Part shown: positions 11,950-25,200 of the stretch, one piece after another | Numbering within the stretch: position 1 is the stretch's first letter | Layout of the letters: every line of letters begins with the position of its first letter | Assembly (NCBI GenBank): GCA_947034885.2 | Contig: OX344755.2 | Location: 3,474,501 to 3,538,500, forward strand | Direction of reading: 5' to 3' | DNA length: 64,000 nucleotides | Source of the DNA: Thuidium tamariscinum | Taxonomy: Eukaryota > Streptophyta > Bryopsida > Hypnales > Thuidiaceae | The notes under the pieces: generated by a model | What the model was told of the DNA's origin: nothing | Databases searched by the model: none | What the model saw: only the letters and a program-made list of their open reading frames with translations | Made by a program: the position numbers and the translations under genes

Positions 11950-14900
11950 ACCAGAAATTTTGAATTGTTGGTATTAGGTCAAAATTTCATCAAATCAAAA
12001 ACTTGTATTGGACAGATCACATAGTCTATTTTCAAGATGTAAAACATTTGTATGCAGAAAATATTGAAAAAATACAAGAATTAGGCTACATATAACTACA
12101 TGTGTACGATCAAGAACTTCTATCTTTGTCACAAATCACATCACTCATTTTATGAGGTATTAGTAGGCTCATGCACATGAGACTCAGTAAGGCCATGTGA
12201 TGTGCGGCAAGTAGGTTATTGGACGTAACTGGTTGTTCACTTTTCAATCACAACTTTTGATCTTTATGATCTAAGGGTGTCGGAAGGCAAGTTGAAAGGA
12301 AAGAAGGTTATGAGTTATAACTTGTGATCTACAATGGTGATGGGTAGCCCATGGCATAGAACTACATTAGCATTGAAAAGTCAACAACTGGTTATAAGGG
12401 CATAGAAGCTTGAGTTCGCTCAATCCAGCCTTCATGGTACAAAGTTCATCGGATGTAGGGTTTGAGTCCTATACATCTATTTATCTCAAATTTTTGCCAA
12501 GAAGGTGAATTGAAAGGGGGCAAAAGAGTGGTTTGTCAAACCGTAGAAGGCACCATGTAAGATCATGTAAAGAGCCTACATCACAAAGAGTGAAGTTTTT
12601 GGCAGAGAGTTTTGGCAACAAATAGTACAGGTGTTTTTTGCAATCACCCTCATAGCCTTATGTCTTGTGTTGACTCTTGGGACTTAAATATTTCAAAATA
12701 TGAGTATTCTACAAAAAATGAAACCTTAATCATGTAGGGATTTTTTTGAGAATCCTACTAGTACAATTTTTTTTTTGTCTACGTTAGACACCTCCATTGT
12801 CATCAAATTCTTATGCAAGTAACTAACACAAATACCTACCTAATAGTCAAAATGCCCAAAGTTAGATAGTGCATCCGTTTCTATAAAGTGGAGTCAAATT
12901 ATAATGGCCCTATTAGATAAAACTCAATCTTTTAACTTCAAGGTTAAAATCTCACAATCTATGTAGTCAAATGGTATACAAATTCTCCATAAATTTCTAC
13001 AATAGTCTACTTCAAATATGTTCAACTTCAAATATAATGATCAAAAACTGTTTTAAAATTTCAATTATGCTCAATGTACTAGAAAGTGGCAGATTTTTGA
13101 ACAATTTTTTTCTTAAAATAATCAAAGAACTTTAAGAGTCTAAAACACTTTAGCCACATTGATAAAAATATTGTGGAAAAGCTACTAGATCTTGAGGAAT
13201 AGTAAATTCTGCAATAATTGAAGAATCTTCATTTTTCAAACCAAAATTAAAAGACATTAAAAAAAATTCATATTCAACTTCTTCTTCTTCTTAAATCTCT
13301 TAATGGCTTGCAAGATTGTATACTTCATAGCATCTATATTGTAAATAAACATCTGTCTATATATATGTTTTTCTTTTATAATTAGGTTTCCTAATGTTAA
13401 CAGGTATATAAGTAATTAAATTATGGTTCTAATGCTTTTCAACGTATAAATTTAGATACTTTGTTAATATGATATAAGAGTTTTCAAAGTAGTAATTGCA
13501 AGTGTAATCAAATCAAGTATAGACTCTCAAAATGTTGTCCTCTTAGGCATGACTATATAGCGTCAAATACTTCCTTCAAAACATCTAATAAGCCCTCCAT
13601 TTGTTATACAAGTATTTTCATAGAATATGCTTTGAATAAATCACTAGAAGAAATCTTTCACACTCTAGTTGATGTTTTGCATTAAATCTAACACAATTGT
13701 ACTTGAAATTACAATGTTTTTCCATATATTGAATAGAAAATATCACATGATCATATATCACATATCTATAATTTTGGTTTTTTTCAACAATTTGACAATA
13801 TTATCAAAGATTTAATCTTAATTTGAAATTTTTTGGTGATTTCATCTAAGATTTTACTATTTATATTTGAAGGACTTGAGATAGGTCCCATTGCTTTGGT
13901 GCAAATCAATGACATATCACCTCAAAAAACCATATTGTTTCAACATTATTTTAGCCATAGTTATGTTGATTCTTTGATATTTTCAACATAATTCTTTTAG
14001 ATTTAATACAAAACATTAGCTTAAATGTAAGAGAATTTCTTATTGAATTTAAATAATCCAAAAATGTTTCTAGAATAAAGTAAATATGTGGTAATACAAT
14101 GACATGACAAGACAATTTAAAGCTTAGTAAAAATGTAATGGAACAACCTTCTTCTCATATTTATACCATATACATTTATGCAAGAATTTGTAGTGGTTGA
14201 TTTGAGAAAGAAGATCAATTGAATATACTTATTTCATAGTATCCACTATACAACTATTAATCACTAGAGGATTGGGGAACATTCTAGGTATTTACTATCT
14301 AAAATTGCTATCTTTAAAGGAAGGGAATTTTTAAAAAAATCAACAATAAAAATTTATACTAGACTACTATGGAAATGTATTAAAGTGTTTTATAAACCTT
14401 TGATTGTATAAATTAAATGATTATAGCATTTGAAGTTGATGAATTTTTTCCTTTAACCTTGTCCAATAGGATTGATAGCCTATTGACTTTAATTCTTCCT
14501 AGAGTGAGATTTTTGCACTATATATGTTTTTTTAATAGTCCTACTATGTATTTTATTATTAACATATTCACAAAAATTTTGAGGTAGAAGAATAATTTTG
14601 CATCGGTTTCTCAAACTTGCTTGATTTGCCCCTTGAAAATTGAGCATTATAATTTTTCAATCATATGGGCACTAGATTAGTTAAAAAAAATATGTTTTTC
14701 CAAGGGATTATCTGTTTCTAACTTGTGCCAAAAGTTTAAAAAAATTTGAAACAACTTTGTAGGAACCTATCAAAATTTCCAACTCATTGTTCAATCAAGT
14801 TATGGTAACTAGATCTAAAATTGCACAAATAAACTTTGTGGCATGATTCTATGATTTAGAAAATAAATAATAGTTTTTGCAAATTGGTGAAAGACTATGA

Positions 14901-16420
14901 ATCAAAATGTAAGTAGTTCCATAATTTTTGGATGCATTGTGAATTAATTACAAATCAATTTCAAAATTGCAATGTGCAGGGTGCTAAAAAAGCCATGTAG
15001 GTGATGCCAAAATCCATTTGATGCACATCAAGAAATCACACTAGTTGTTTCAAACATATCATAGAGAAGAAGTTAAAAGAACACAAAGTGTAGTCAAAAT
15101 TGATCACTTGTATACGTAAATTTGTCACCTCTACAATACTATAAATAGAATTATATACTATTCAAAATGACCCTTGTAACACATTTGCAAGGAGAAGTAG
15201 AGTTGCAACCTTACACCTTACACAATACTATATAAAGAATTGCACACCATTTTAGATATCTTCCTATCCATTTTTCCTTCAAATAAGGGTCAACCTTTAG
15301 AAGCGATGCATTTCAAGTATATTTACTTTAATAAAGTCTAGCAATGGAATAGTTGCATGTCAAATGTACCATACAAAAAATAATACAATACTTTCTAAGT
15401 TTCTATTCCTTTGTCCTTATTGGTATGGTTTTAAATCTTTAAAATTAAATGTGACTTTTTGATATATGAATGATTAACTAATTGGAAACACTAGATGAGA
15501 TTTGAAGTAAGGAAAGGGGTGTTTTAAGCTTGTTCCCCTTGTTGTGTAAGAGCAATTGGTTGTCAAAATATTAAATATTACAAATTTAAGAAATAATATT
15601 TTTTTGAATTAAAAAAAATCAAAAAATATTTTTTAGACAAAGTTAAATAGTTAAATACATATTATTAATTGATGCAAACAAAGTTCAACCAAATCAAACT
15701 ATTGATGTGGCATTGATGAGGTACAATTCCAACATTCATTGCACTTTGAGAACTTATGGCCTTGATTAGAACCTAAATCTCATCTAATATAAATTGAAAT
15801 TATAAACCACATTATCAAAGTATTATTTTTCTGTGATAGTACAAATTTGGATGTAATGGTTCACTTCATTTGAGGTCAGAACATCTAAAACTATCAAAAT
15901 AACTAGTTCAATATGGTTGGAGGCATTTATTTTAAGAAAAAATATTTTTGTAGTTTGTAGTATTAGCAATTTAGAATCTTGAATTCACGAATTCTTTTTT
16001 AGGATAAGACATATAAATAAATATTATGAATTTTCAAAGGTAAAAGCTTCCTAAGCCATTAAAACCATTACATTGCTCGGTCATAAAGCCAAAATCTAAC
16101 AAATCAACAATTGACTATTCACAATTACATGGAGAGACAATTCAACTGCACTTTTAGAGATACTTCTAGTAGAAGTTTATTTGTCAAGAATGGATCACAC
16201 ACAATTTTTGATCTTTTCACCTTACACATGAAAATTTAGTGAGAATGTTTCTTTATCCATATCAGTCCCCACACTAAATAGAAGTGTATTGTAAATGCTC
16301 ATGATCAATTACAATGACATTTGAAAATAAAAAAGATTTTAAAATTACAGAACTTGGGTCTCTTTTATTGATTGATGCTTTCATTGAAACAACAAATTTT
16401 GACCATTCGGACAATTCAAT
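11950..16420. other. AT-rich intergenic DNA without visible genes
   Basis: This is a long, uniformly AT-rich stretch with no frame above 60 codons. I see no splice-consistent coding signal and no clear terminal repeats. The segment next to 11.95 kb must include the promoter of the exonuclease gene, but I see no strong TATA motif that I would assign. Confidence 0.65.
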
Positions 16421-16697
16421 TAAAGTAGGTACACCCAAAAGCGCCCTGTTCCTAAAAGCGCCATCTACAATGCACATATATTTCCGAAATCAGTCATGTT
16501 CACAGACTGTAGATGGCGCTTTCAGAAACAGACTTTGACTGTTAATAACTTTTGCATACAGTATCCAAATCCTACGTTCTTTGGTACGTTGGAACATGCT
16601 TTCACTTTCCAACAAGACTACATAAAAATTTGAACTAATTAATAGCAAGAACTAGGCTCAGTATGAATAAGTGGCGCTTTTGGGTGTACCTACCTTA
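16421..16697. mobile_element. Short inverted-repeat element, nested inverted repeats
   Basis: The left end GTAGGTACACCCAAAAGCGC (16425 onward) and the right end GCGCTTTTGGGTGTACCTAC (to 16693) are exact inverted copies. Allowing one mismatch, the pair extends to TAA at 16421 and TTA at 16697. Inside, AAAGCGCCATCTACA near 16454 pairs with TGTAGATGGCGCTTT near 16508, so there is a second hairpin within the first. It has no coding capacity and I could not define a target duplication. The right end overlaps the stop codon of the neighbouring PLATZ frame. Confidence 0.65.
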
Positions 16698-17633
16698 GTA
16701 CATTAGTTCATTGCAATGTGATCGTGTAGGTATGCTTTTCTTTCTACGATGTCGTTTCTTCCTAATTAAATTTGGTTGACCATTACTATCACTTGGTGAC
16801 GTACTAGTTGAATCTAATCCACTACTACTACTACCTTTCCTAATTAAATTTGGTTGACCATTACTATCACTTTGTGGCGTACTAATTGAATCTAATCGAT
16901 TACTACTGCTATCCTGTGACAAATTTTCATTAGAATTTAAGAACATTGTTTGTATTTGTGAGAGATCAGTTCTTGATTTCCTCTTTTGAGGACATCTAAT
17001 ATGAACATTCCAAGCTAGAGTTGGCATAAGTTCTTTGTTGTCAACCACACTTATAAGATTTTGGCGTCTTTCGAAGCTCGTATTTCTTATTGAGTTTATG
17101 GATACTGACTTCTTCATTTCATTTTTGATTCTGCCACTGTTTGCTTGAACTTGGGATATGTTGCCACTTCCAGATTCCACCAAACATTGAAGTGAGCAAT
17201 AACTAAATTTTTCATCTTCAAATAAATGATGACAAATTTTGCAAGCAAAGGTATTTGTTTTTCGGCTCGGACGTTTGAAAATATAGTAGACTTGCTTATT
17301 ATTGAATTTGAAATCACGCACCAAAGTCAAGGTGATGTTTCTCTTTTTCAGTTCTTCAGCTTCAATAGACAACTGTTTTAAATCCTTGTCGACTCCTTCA
17401 GGAGTCCCAAATCGAAGTTGAAATATTTTCTCCAAAGCTTTGCAAGTGCTGTGATCTTCATTCACACAGAGCTCACATATACGTGACTGACATTCGGTAC
17501 AGAAATAATTTTTGGATCTTTGCTTATTTGACGTTTTGATGTGGCTGTGCTTGGAACATAAAGGATGTTTGATTTCGTTTTCAAGTTGAAACAAAGATGG
17601 AAACCAAGCTGGAAAGCCAGTAGCATTCTCCAT
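16695..17633 (-). CDS. PLATZ-family zinc-binding protein, intronless
   Basis: An uninterrupted 312-codon frame starts at the ATG at 17633, just before the PAWFPSLFQ segment, which matches the usual P-x-W-L start of PLATZ proteins. An in-frame ATG at 17663 would add 10 residues. The N-terminal part shows the PLATZ spacing of Cys and His: C-x2-H, then NYFCTECQSRICELC, EDH and C. After it comes FACKICHHLF with FSYCSLQC, the second conserved Cys set. PLATZ proteins are plant-specific, bind A/T-rich DNA and repress transcription, so it probably acts in the nucleus. The C-terminal third is Ser/Asn-rich, contains a 26-residue unit repeated twice (78-bp period, 16761 and 16839), and ends in a basic patch RKKRHRRKK that could be a nuclear signal. 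Family members usually have introns; their absence, the Lys/Asn-rich AT codon use and the transposon end at the stop codon are odd. It may be a retrocopy, a transposon-captured gene, or a fast-evolving paralog. Confidence 0.8.
   Translation of the reverse strand: MENATGFPAWFPSLFQLENEIKHPLCSKHSHIKTSNKQRSKNYFCTECQSRICELCVNEDHSTCKALEKIFQLRFGTPEGVDKDLKQLSIEAEELKKRNITLTLVRDFKFNNKQVYYIFKRPSRKTNTFACKICHHLFEDEKFSYCSLQCLVESGSGNISQVQANSGRIKNEMKKSVSINSIRNTSFERRQNLISVVDNKELMPTLAWNVHIRCPQKRKSRTDLSQIQTMFLNSNENLSQDSSSNRLDSISTPQSDSNGQPNLIRKGSSSSGLDSTSTSPSDSNGQPNLIRKKRHRRKKSIPTRSHCNELMY
16761..16916 (-). repeat. 78-bp direct repeat inside the PLATZ gene
   Basis: The word CCTAATTAAATTTGGTTGAC occurs at 16761 and 16839, exactly 78 bases (26 codons) apart, and similarity continues through both units. 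In protein terms SDSNGQPNLIRK appears twice. The repeat keeps the reading frame. Confidence 0.75.
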
Positions 17634-17663
17634 CTTTCTAATATATTTTGCACAAATAATCAC

Positions 17664-19226
17664 TCAATATCTCACAGATAATCACTCTATAAATGATTTT
17701 GTAATGAACAACTAAAATATACTACTAGTGATTTAGTAGCAGAAGACACCATTTTTTGAGTACAGAAGCTCTATACATATTGGGTCCTGGCCCCCCCAAA
17801 GTAAAAGTTGCAAAAAGTAAAATAGAAGATGTAAAAATTAAAAAGAAATAAATGGTTATTTTTAATATGTATTGCATAAAAATAGAATTGAACTAAATAT
17901 AATCTACGTATAAATAGAATTCTGAAGTTCATGCTATGAAAGAATTTATCACTAGAAAAGCAATAGTATTGAGCTATTGATAATGAGGCCCAAGTTCTAG
18001 ATTTCAACATTTTTACATTAGCACAATAATTTATAATGGTAAGGAAGGTACAACTAAAATCATCATTGACCAAAAATTGTCACATTGAGACTCTTGCCTA
18101 TAAGAGAGATTAATTTTGAGCACACAATTTGAAGCTTAAAATCTAGTGTCATATTTTATCACTAGCACTTTGAAAATGCATAACTTATTTGTATGGTGTT
18201 TCTAAGAATGCATGGAAAAAAGAATTAAATTTAGTGGCCAATTTGAACCCCAACTATATTGTCATTCAAACTTTTCTACCAAATCTAACTAGTTGCAAAA
18301 AATCTATAGCTTTTTAAAATCTTAAAGAGCCTTGTGTCTAAATATGCTTTCTTTGCAAATTCCCTATGTGAACCACCCAAAGCTGATCTTAATTCCAATT
18401 TTGTTGATTACCTTTGTGCCCTTCTAATTTGTAACATTTGTGTTGCTAGGCACTCATAAATTGCTTCTGTTATATTCTATTGCATTACCTTACCTTTGGC
18501 CTTCTAATTGATGTATCAATGTATTCCAACTTCTTAGTGCTTTAAATATCAAAGAACAAATTATAGTACTTTGAAGAGATCACTACCAACCATTCCTACC
18601 TTCACATCTTACTTCATCAACATTTGCCAATGTGCAAAAATTCTCTATCATTCACTCTTGCATACTCATTCTTGAATATTTCAGGTGCAATTGCCTCAAC
18701 TCATATATTTAAATCACAACCAAAAATGGATACTTTGATAAGTTAGACTCAAGTTTGGACAAGGCACATCCACTATTCAGATGCGGAGACCTTTAGGGAT
18801 TAAGAATGACGGTCTAAGAGCATAACGTCATGAAAACCACCGATCGATAGCTTTGTGTCAAAGAGGAGCAAAACAAGGACCTCGAGACTCAACTCGAGTG
18901 TTAAAAGACGTGAAAACAACTCATGTAGATGCAGTAGAACCCATGTACGAAAATTTCACCCCATGCCGTAATTCTGGCAGTGAACCACAAGAACTCACTG
19001 AAACTCAACACCAATTACATTACAATAAAAAAATTTACAACTTGACCAATGAAACATTCTGCAACGTCAACTCAAGCACTAATAACTTTCTGCGGCAGGG
19101 TGCAAATTCATACAATATCTCTCTAGCGGCACTTGGCCGAGCGATCAATTCCTCAACAGACCAAAGCCTCAACTGTGGACTCTCCCATCAACTGTTAAAT
19201 AAAAAAAAGCCTCAAGTTGCCTGCTG
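17664..19226. other. AT-rich intergenic DNA and probable 3' untranslated region of PAN3
   Basis: No gene is supported. The part from about 18.85 kb to 19.23 kb is less AT-rich and probably holds the minus-strand PAN3 3' untranslated region. A plus-strand frame there (18853-19236, 127 codons) is Asn/Ser-rich with no domain, and I regard it as chance. A short word CCTTTAGGGATTAAG at about 18790 matches the outer end of the TTAA-flanked element family seen at 33.9 and 51.3 kb. Confidence 0.5.
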
Positions 19227-22200
19227 CTACCTCTGAGTCAGGCGCCCTGGTGATTGCATTAGCATGCTCTGCGGCAGGGCTTGCCTGGCTTTGTCTCCGG
19301 ATGCCTACAATCCAACAGTAAACATGGAATAATAGCAAGGCAGTGAGTGTCAAAGTAGAGAGGATTATAAACAGTAAAATGATTAGTGACCTGACCCGTT
19401 ACCAAATACAAACTAATCTCACTAAGTTGGCATTCAATTTGCAATGTACTCAGGACTTAGCTACACGTCTAAAGTCAATGATCTTTGAATTGAAATAAGA
19501 TTGTCTGATATCCCTTCAATAGGTTTGTCTACAACCTCCCATTGAGTGAAAAAAAAAATTCATTTCACAAGAGTTTGGTTCTTGTAGTATCCAAAGTGAT
19601 CTATCCAGAGCCTTTACAAAAGTCTCCCAATGAAAGCGTACTGCAGGGTAGAACTTCTCTCAGTGCATGGTGCCAGGACTATGCACAAAGAGAGGTTTAT
19701 GCATTTAGAGAAGTCACATTTACGTCCATCTTGTATCACACAAGCCCACCTATGACTGCAAACTCTCTAATTGCATATTATACACTAAGAGAGGGTGCAC
19801 TACGGGAGGTTCTACCTGTACTACATGTGTAAACGTAAAGCAAGTAGCATTCCTCTCCCTTAATGATGTAGCAAATGAAAAACCTTGAACGTTACGGAGT
19901 CATTAGTTCAAAAGAAGAACAAATTACACACTAGGAATGCGTGGAGCAATGAGAAGACTGAAGGAGGGAGACTGAAAGGGAATACAGATAAGGGATAAAC
20001 ATACCCTGACAAGAAGTTCTTGGTAGACACTTTCAAGGCACCGTTTCAAGTCAGCGTACGAAGCTATGAGCATTGACCGCTCATCACGACTCAATAAAAT
20101 GATCTTCTCCGGAACTCCGGCATCCAACTGTGCATATGAACAAACACAAACATGATAACAGGAACCCACGGATAGTTGACAATCCAAGTCAAAGCGGAGA
20201 AGAGATGAGAGAAGGACTCTTTAAGAAAAAATGTTATCGATAAAATTACATATTTTCAGAAAATTCCAGACAGAATCATGAAGAGAATTTTAACTCTGTA
20301 GAATTCTTTATGACGTGTCTTAACCCTGTAACGCTGCAGTAACCGACTATTATTGGCTAATGGATGACTTTATGAAGGCCAACTATATAAAAAGCGCAGT
20401 TTTTCCATCCAATTGTATTTGTGGGAGGTGTTTGAAAATATTTTCTGAGAAAGGTGTTGAATATTACCTCACTGTTGTATAAATGACTTTTCTATATAAG
20501 AGATGCTTGATCCAAGGATCACCATGTAGTGTATTTTGACATCTTCTACAGTAGGTACTAGCTCTTTTAGGTACAAGCTCTTGATGTTAATTTGAGCATT
20601 GAAAATGATATTTTTGGAGTTTGAGTCCAACTAATGGAATGAAGTCAATGAAGTGTAGTTTCTACCCCCAACTTAAATTTGAAAAACATCTGAGGATTAA
20701 TTTTTTATTGGAATTTGAACTATGAGCCTAATATCGCCTTGAGTTCGTCTTCTAATTATAGAAATAATTTTAAACTCCATGATATTCTAAACTAACATAT
20801 ACATCTGTGGAGAAAATTTCAGATTTCTTGACAATATTTTGCATTTGATATGAATTTTCCCGAAAGATAATTCAAAATAATTTCAACCTATCACAAAAAA
20901 ACTGAAATTTGTATTGACTAGTAGAAGGCACGTGAAAAATAACCTTACGAAATTTCAATCATAAATAGTAAAAAATGAACCGCATACAAAATAAAAGAAT
21001 TTTGAAGTGCAAATCTATGGTCAATTGGTCATAGGCCCGTCCTTTCAGAGTTGAAGTTCCTGAAACAGTCTAATTTGACTACAAACCCATTTACGAATAA
21101 GAACGCTTAAGAAAGACTCAGGATGTAGATTGTGTTCTCTCGAGAAACACTAACAGTACGGAGGATTTAATATCAGGCACATTAAGGAATGATTTGAAGG
21201 CAAGATTTGAAGCAACTAGATTTATTTGTGTGAGCAAAGACAAGAAGATTGAATCATTACTCAATGATGTAAGATTCTGTACCTTGTTCAGACATTCGAT
21301 AACATGGCCCCAATCAATAACTGGTGTCCCTTCCTCTGACGTCTGCAACCAGATATACAAATTCAAGTGGCGTCAAGGAGCCAATATCTTTAAAATTGAA
21401 ATTCGATGACATTGCCATCTGTATAGAACAGGTAATTTTGTAAACTCAGACCATTTCAGGAACCTTTAGACAACATCATGCAGAGAATCGTCCCCATGGC
21501 ATCTCCCATTCACATGGTCATATGAAGGCCTCTCAAGGTGTTCACACCGTCCAAGAGTTTTTGAAAAAGTCTATTATTGCTGAAAACCTTGTAAAATGCA
21601 AGATTCTTTTCTCAAACATCAGGGAGGAAACAGCCTAAGTCAAGAGTAAACCTGGTGAAAGACGAAGTCCCTGAACAACTTGAGCAAATAGCGGTCACCA
21701 GTTTCTGACCACCCTGGATCCATGTCATTCTCAGGCCTCTCATTCATCATCCCCAATTTCACAAGAATGCGGAAGAGACGCCCGTTCTCTGTCTCTTTGC
21801 TCAATTCATTCATGATTTCGTCATTCTGCATATGAACATTCTCGATCTGCACACATTGAGCAACCAAGTGAACTGCCTGTTCAGACATCCACCAATATTT
21901 TATCCCAACCATGGGCAACAGCAAGATATACACTTTCTATTATCTTAACTACAGTTCACCTGACTACGAGAGTGTTATTCAAAACGAAACTTACATATTA
22001 CGTCCAGGACACAATATATTCTTTCCACGAAAAGACAATATGAACGAATAAAGGGATATCAAAAGGCTTAGACCTCGCTGAACATGCGGTCAGCTAAAAC
22101 CGTGTGCAGTTGCCGAATGCTGCTGATACCCCCTCCCTCTGCCTTCTCGGGAGACGAGGCCAACAAAGCCTGGGTGATGCGAACTAGGTCAGACGAATAA

Positions 22201-25200
22201 TGAGACCCCATGAACTCCAATGACGCATTTGCGGTTGACCCACATGCAAGGGCAAGTATTAAACGGCCACACCCTGCCAAGTCTTCTCTCTGCAATGTCC
22301 AAAAGCAGAAATTTTGTAATCAAGTTGGAAAAAGAGCCTGGATCTGCAAGTAATTTGAGAAAAATATATCCAAGAGTGTCCACCAGACTTAAGCTAAATA
22401 TATCTGCAAGAGACAGAGAAAATCACCCTCTACAATTTTGAACGATAGGAAAAGTATTGGGAGTTCATATAACTGACTACTAGCTTCCAAAACGAATTTT
22501 ATACTTCAGCACTTGCGAGATAAAAGCATCCAAGTCCATCAGCAAAGACTTACTTGAAAAATCCGAGGATCATCCGCTGGGTCACCGTGGAGAACATCCA
22601 GGATACCAACACTAGAAACGCGAATTCGTCCTTTACTAGTCAAAATGACTTTCGATGGATGTAACCCCCCTGGACGGAAATATAGACCAGCACCATGCAC
22701 AGTCCGAAGAACAGTTGCCAATTGCACCAAGTAGCTCCAAAGCTGTTCTTCGTTCGCCTGCAGCCAAGTCCAGCAGCAGTAAATATACTTGCACGGGGCA
22801 CCGAGATGATATACAAGCAAACAGGGATAGCACGACTCAAACTTCAGACCAATCAAAAAAGCACAAAAAACTCAAAATTAATCTAAAAAAACGGAAGCTC
22901 CAGCTAATTCATAATGCTTCCAGTATAAACTAGGGCCATTCTAAACATAGAATTATTTGTGCATGGAATGTGACCTACCGTTAAATGTACAACTCCGCTG
23001 GCTTGCTCCTGTTGCAAATGCATTGCTTGAAGGGTGAAAGCAGCAGGATAGTAGTCATGCACAAAGAACAAAGCTGCCGTATCCTCCACTTCCCGACTTA
23101 CGAAGGACTCTCGGATGGCAACAATGTGCGGATGCCGAGCAAAAGGTGCCCAACGCTCTACAGCTTCAACAGCTGTCGTAGTCAGCTCGGCAGTGGGTAT
23201 TACCTGCACAAAGCGCACAACTGAAACTGTGTATGTCATAGAAGCAAGAAAAGATTCTCACCGGTAGGACCGACAAAACGATCCAATAACCTCGATAGTT
23301 ATACAGATTCCGAGTATTTCCAGAACAGCCTCAACCACCACTAGTAGAAGCCACCCATACAAGAGGTAATCAAGAAAACCTAGCCACCTAAACCCCTAAG
23401 CACTCAAAAGTCCATATTCTCGACGGTGAACAGAGATCTTCAGGGCAGCGGTTTCTCCAAAATTAATCAAACGCAAGACTTTAATCTATTGAAGACAGCC
23501 TTCCTTCAGAACAGTTTGATGACATTGAGTTATACAATATACTTTTGCGCAAAGATATAAGAAAAAGTGTGCGAAAATCCCCGAAAGGATTCAAGCGTTA
23601 CCGGGTTTAATACTGTCAAATGCAACACCATTTTTTGCCGTTTTCCAAAATAAACCCGCCAATTGAAATGCAGGTGGTTTTCTACTGTTGCATGTAGACA
23701 CGGTAACTGCATTTGTAAGCTATATATGACTAGGAGTGCACATCATAGAGCAGTTCATCGACACCTGATGTGAGCAAGCTGATTACAGGTATGCAGGATG
23801 TTAAGACCAATAAAAGGAACACTTAGCAGCGTTCAACAATGTAACTCAAAAGGCCTGCATAAAACCCATCCGCCTGAAATCCACGCTTTCAGAGAGATGT
23901 AATTACCTGGCGGCTATCGATTCGTCGAATGGCGTATGCTTGACCATCGGAAGAAGAGATCCCTTTAAAGATCATCGTCCTCACGCCAAATGAGATGCTT
24001 GGAATTTCATCTTCCCGAATTACATCCTCTAGGGGAAAAAGAGAATGGAACCGTTGCACCATCTCCGGTAGGTCAACCAAATCTTGCTCGGGGTCCAGCT
24101 GCCGACTCAACAATGCATCAGCATTAGACTCCACCTCTACAATCAACTATAATACCGACTCTTTCCACAGACAGCCGCAACTACAACAATACAGCTTACT
24201 ACAGAGGCACACAATATAGGGCAGGATTACCAAGAAACCTGCACCTATTCCTAGCATAGCAAACTGTCAAACAAGCATGAAGAATGTATCGGGTTTTAAG
24301 CCCTTTTAACCAAGGATTAATACAGTAAATATTATCTCAATTAGCGAAGAACACTGCATGGGTTGGCCAAAACATAAAAAGAACCAGACAAAAGAAAGCC
24401 CCTACATGATCTAATCATAATTGAAGAATTTAATGAAGTCTAATTTGGGCATCCTCATCCTTTAAGGGTCAATGCAAAAATGTATATGAAATCGACTATG
24501 AGGCAACACTTTGCAGGCTTCCCAAAGCATAAGTAGTCCAGGGGCCATTCACAAGCACTATACGCTTGTGGAATGAGAATTAATAAACCCATGTTCGGTG
24601 ATATAGTACCTGGGCATGAATCAAGGAGTGACGACGTCGGAGCTCCTCACGTAGATGATCCGGAATGAACCGTGACCCAAAGGGTACAGAGCCAGCTGGG
24701 AGCTGGCCCCTCACAGAACGTGATTCATTGCGCCCACCAGGAGAGCCAAATGCATGCGACAAACTGCTGATGCCTTGACCGGGACCTAAGAAATAAGTCG
24801 CTCCTCCATGTGTAGCAGCTGCAACTGGAGACACCCCAGAAACTGGAGACGGTGACCTCATAGATGGCAGCCTTGGCTGGCTTAACCCAGTACCAGAAAG
24901 AGCTCGTTGTCCCTGCACACAACTGCCTCTATATGAGAAACACATAGGCTTCCATAAGGTTCTATAGCTAGAGTGTGTATCATAAAATTGACAAAGGTTG
25001 GAACATTGTCGTTCTCGGGCCAGCTTTTATCTGCTTAGGACCCCAATTATGCAAGAAAAGGAAACCAGAGAATGAAACTGCAGTCAACAGTGATAGCAAC
25101 TATTTCTCGACGGGTCAACAGGGCATCCCTCAAATAGAACAAATATCATAAAATGCGTTACAATTTATCACCCTTGAACACGGAAAGTCTGAATTGAACA

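Noticed and set aside
11449..11963. Plus-strand frames of 153 and 92 codons
   Set aside because: They are antisense shadows of the first exon of the ERL1-like gene.
12440..12500. tRNA-like phrase around GGGTTTGAGTCC
   Set aside because: I could not form an acceptor stem or a complete cloverleaf around it.
18853..19236. 127-codon plus-strand frame with several Asn and Ser residues
   Set aside because: It lies antisense to the likely PAN3 3' end, has no domain, no promoter and no splice-consistent partners.
20341..20400. TATA-like motif CTATATAAAAAG in a PAN3 intron
   Set aside because: No exon or transcript start follows on plus; a chance match in AT-rich intron is more likely.
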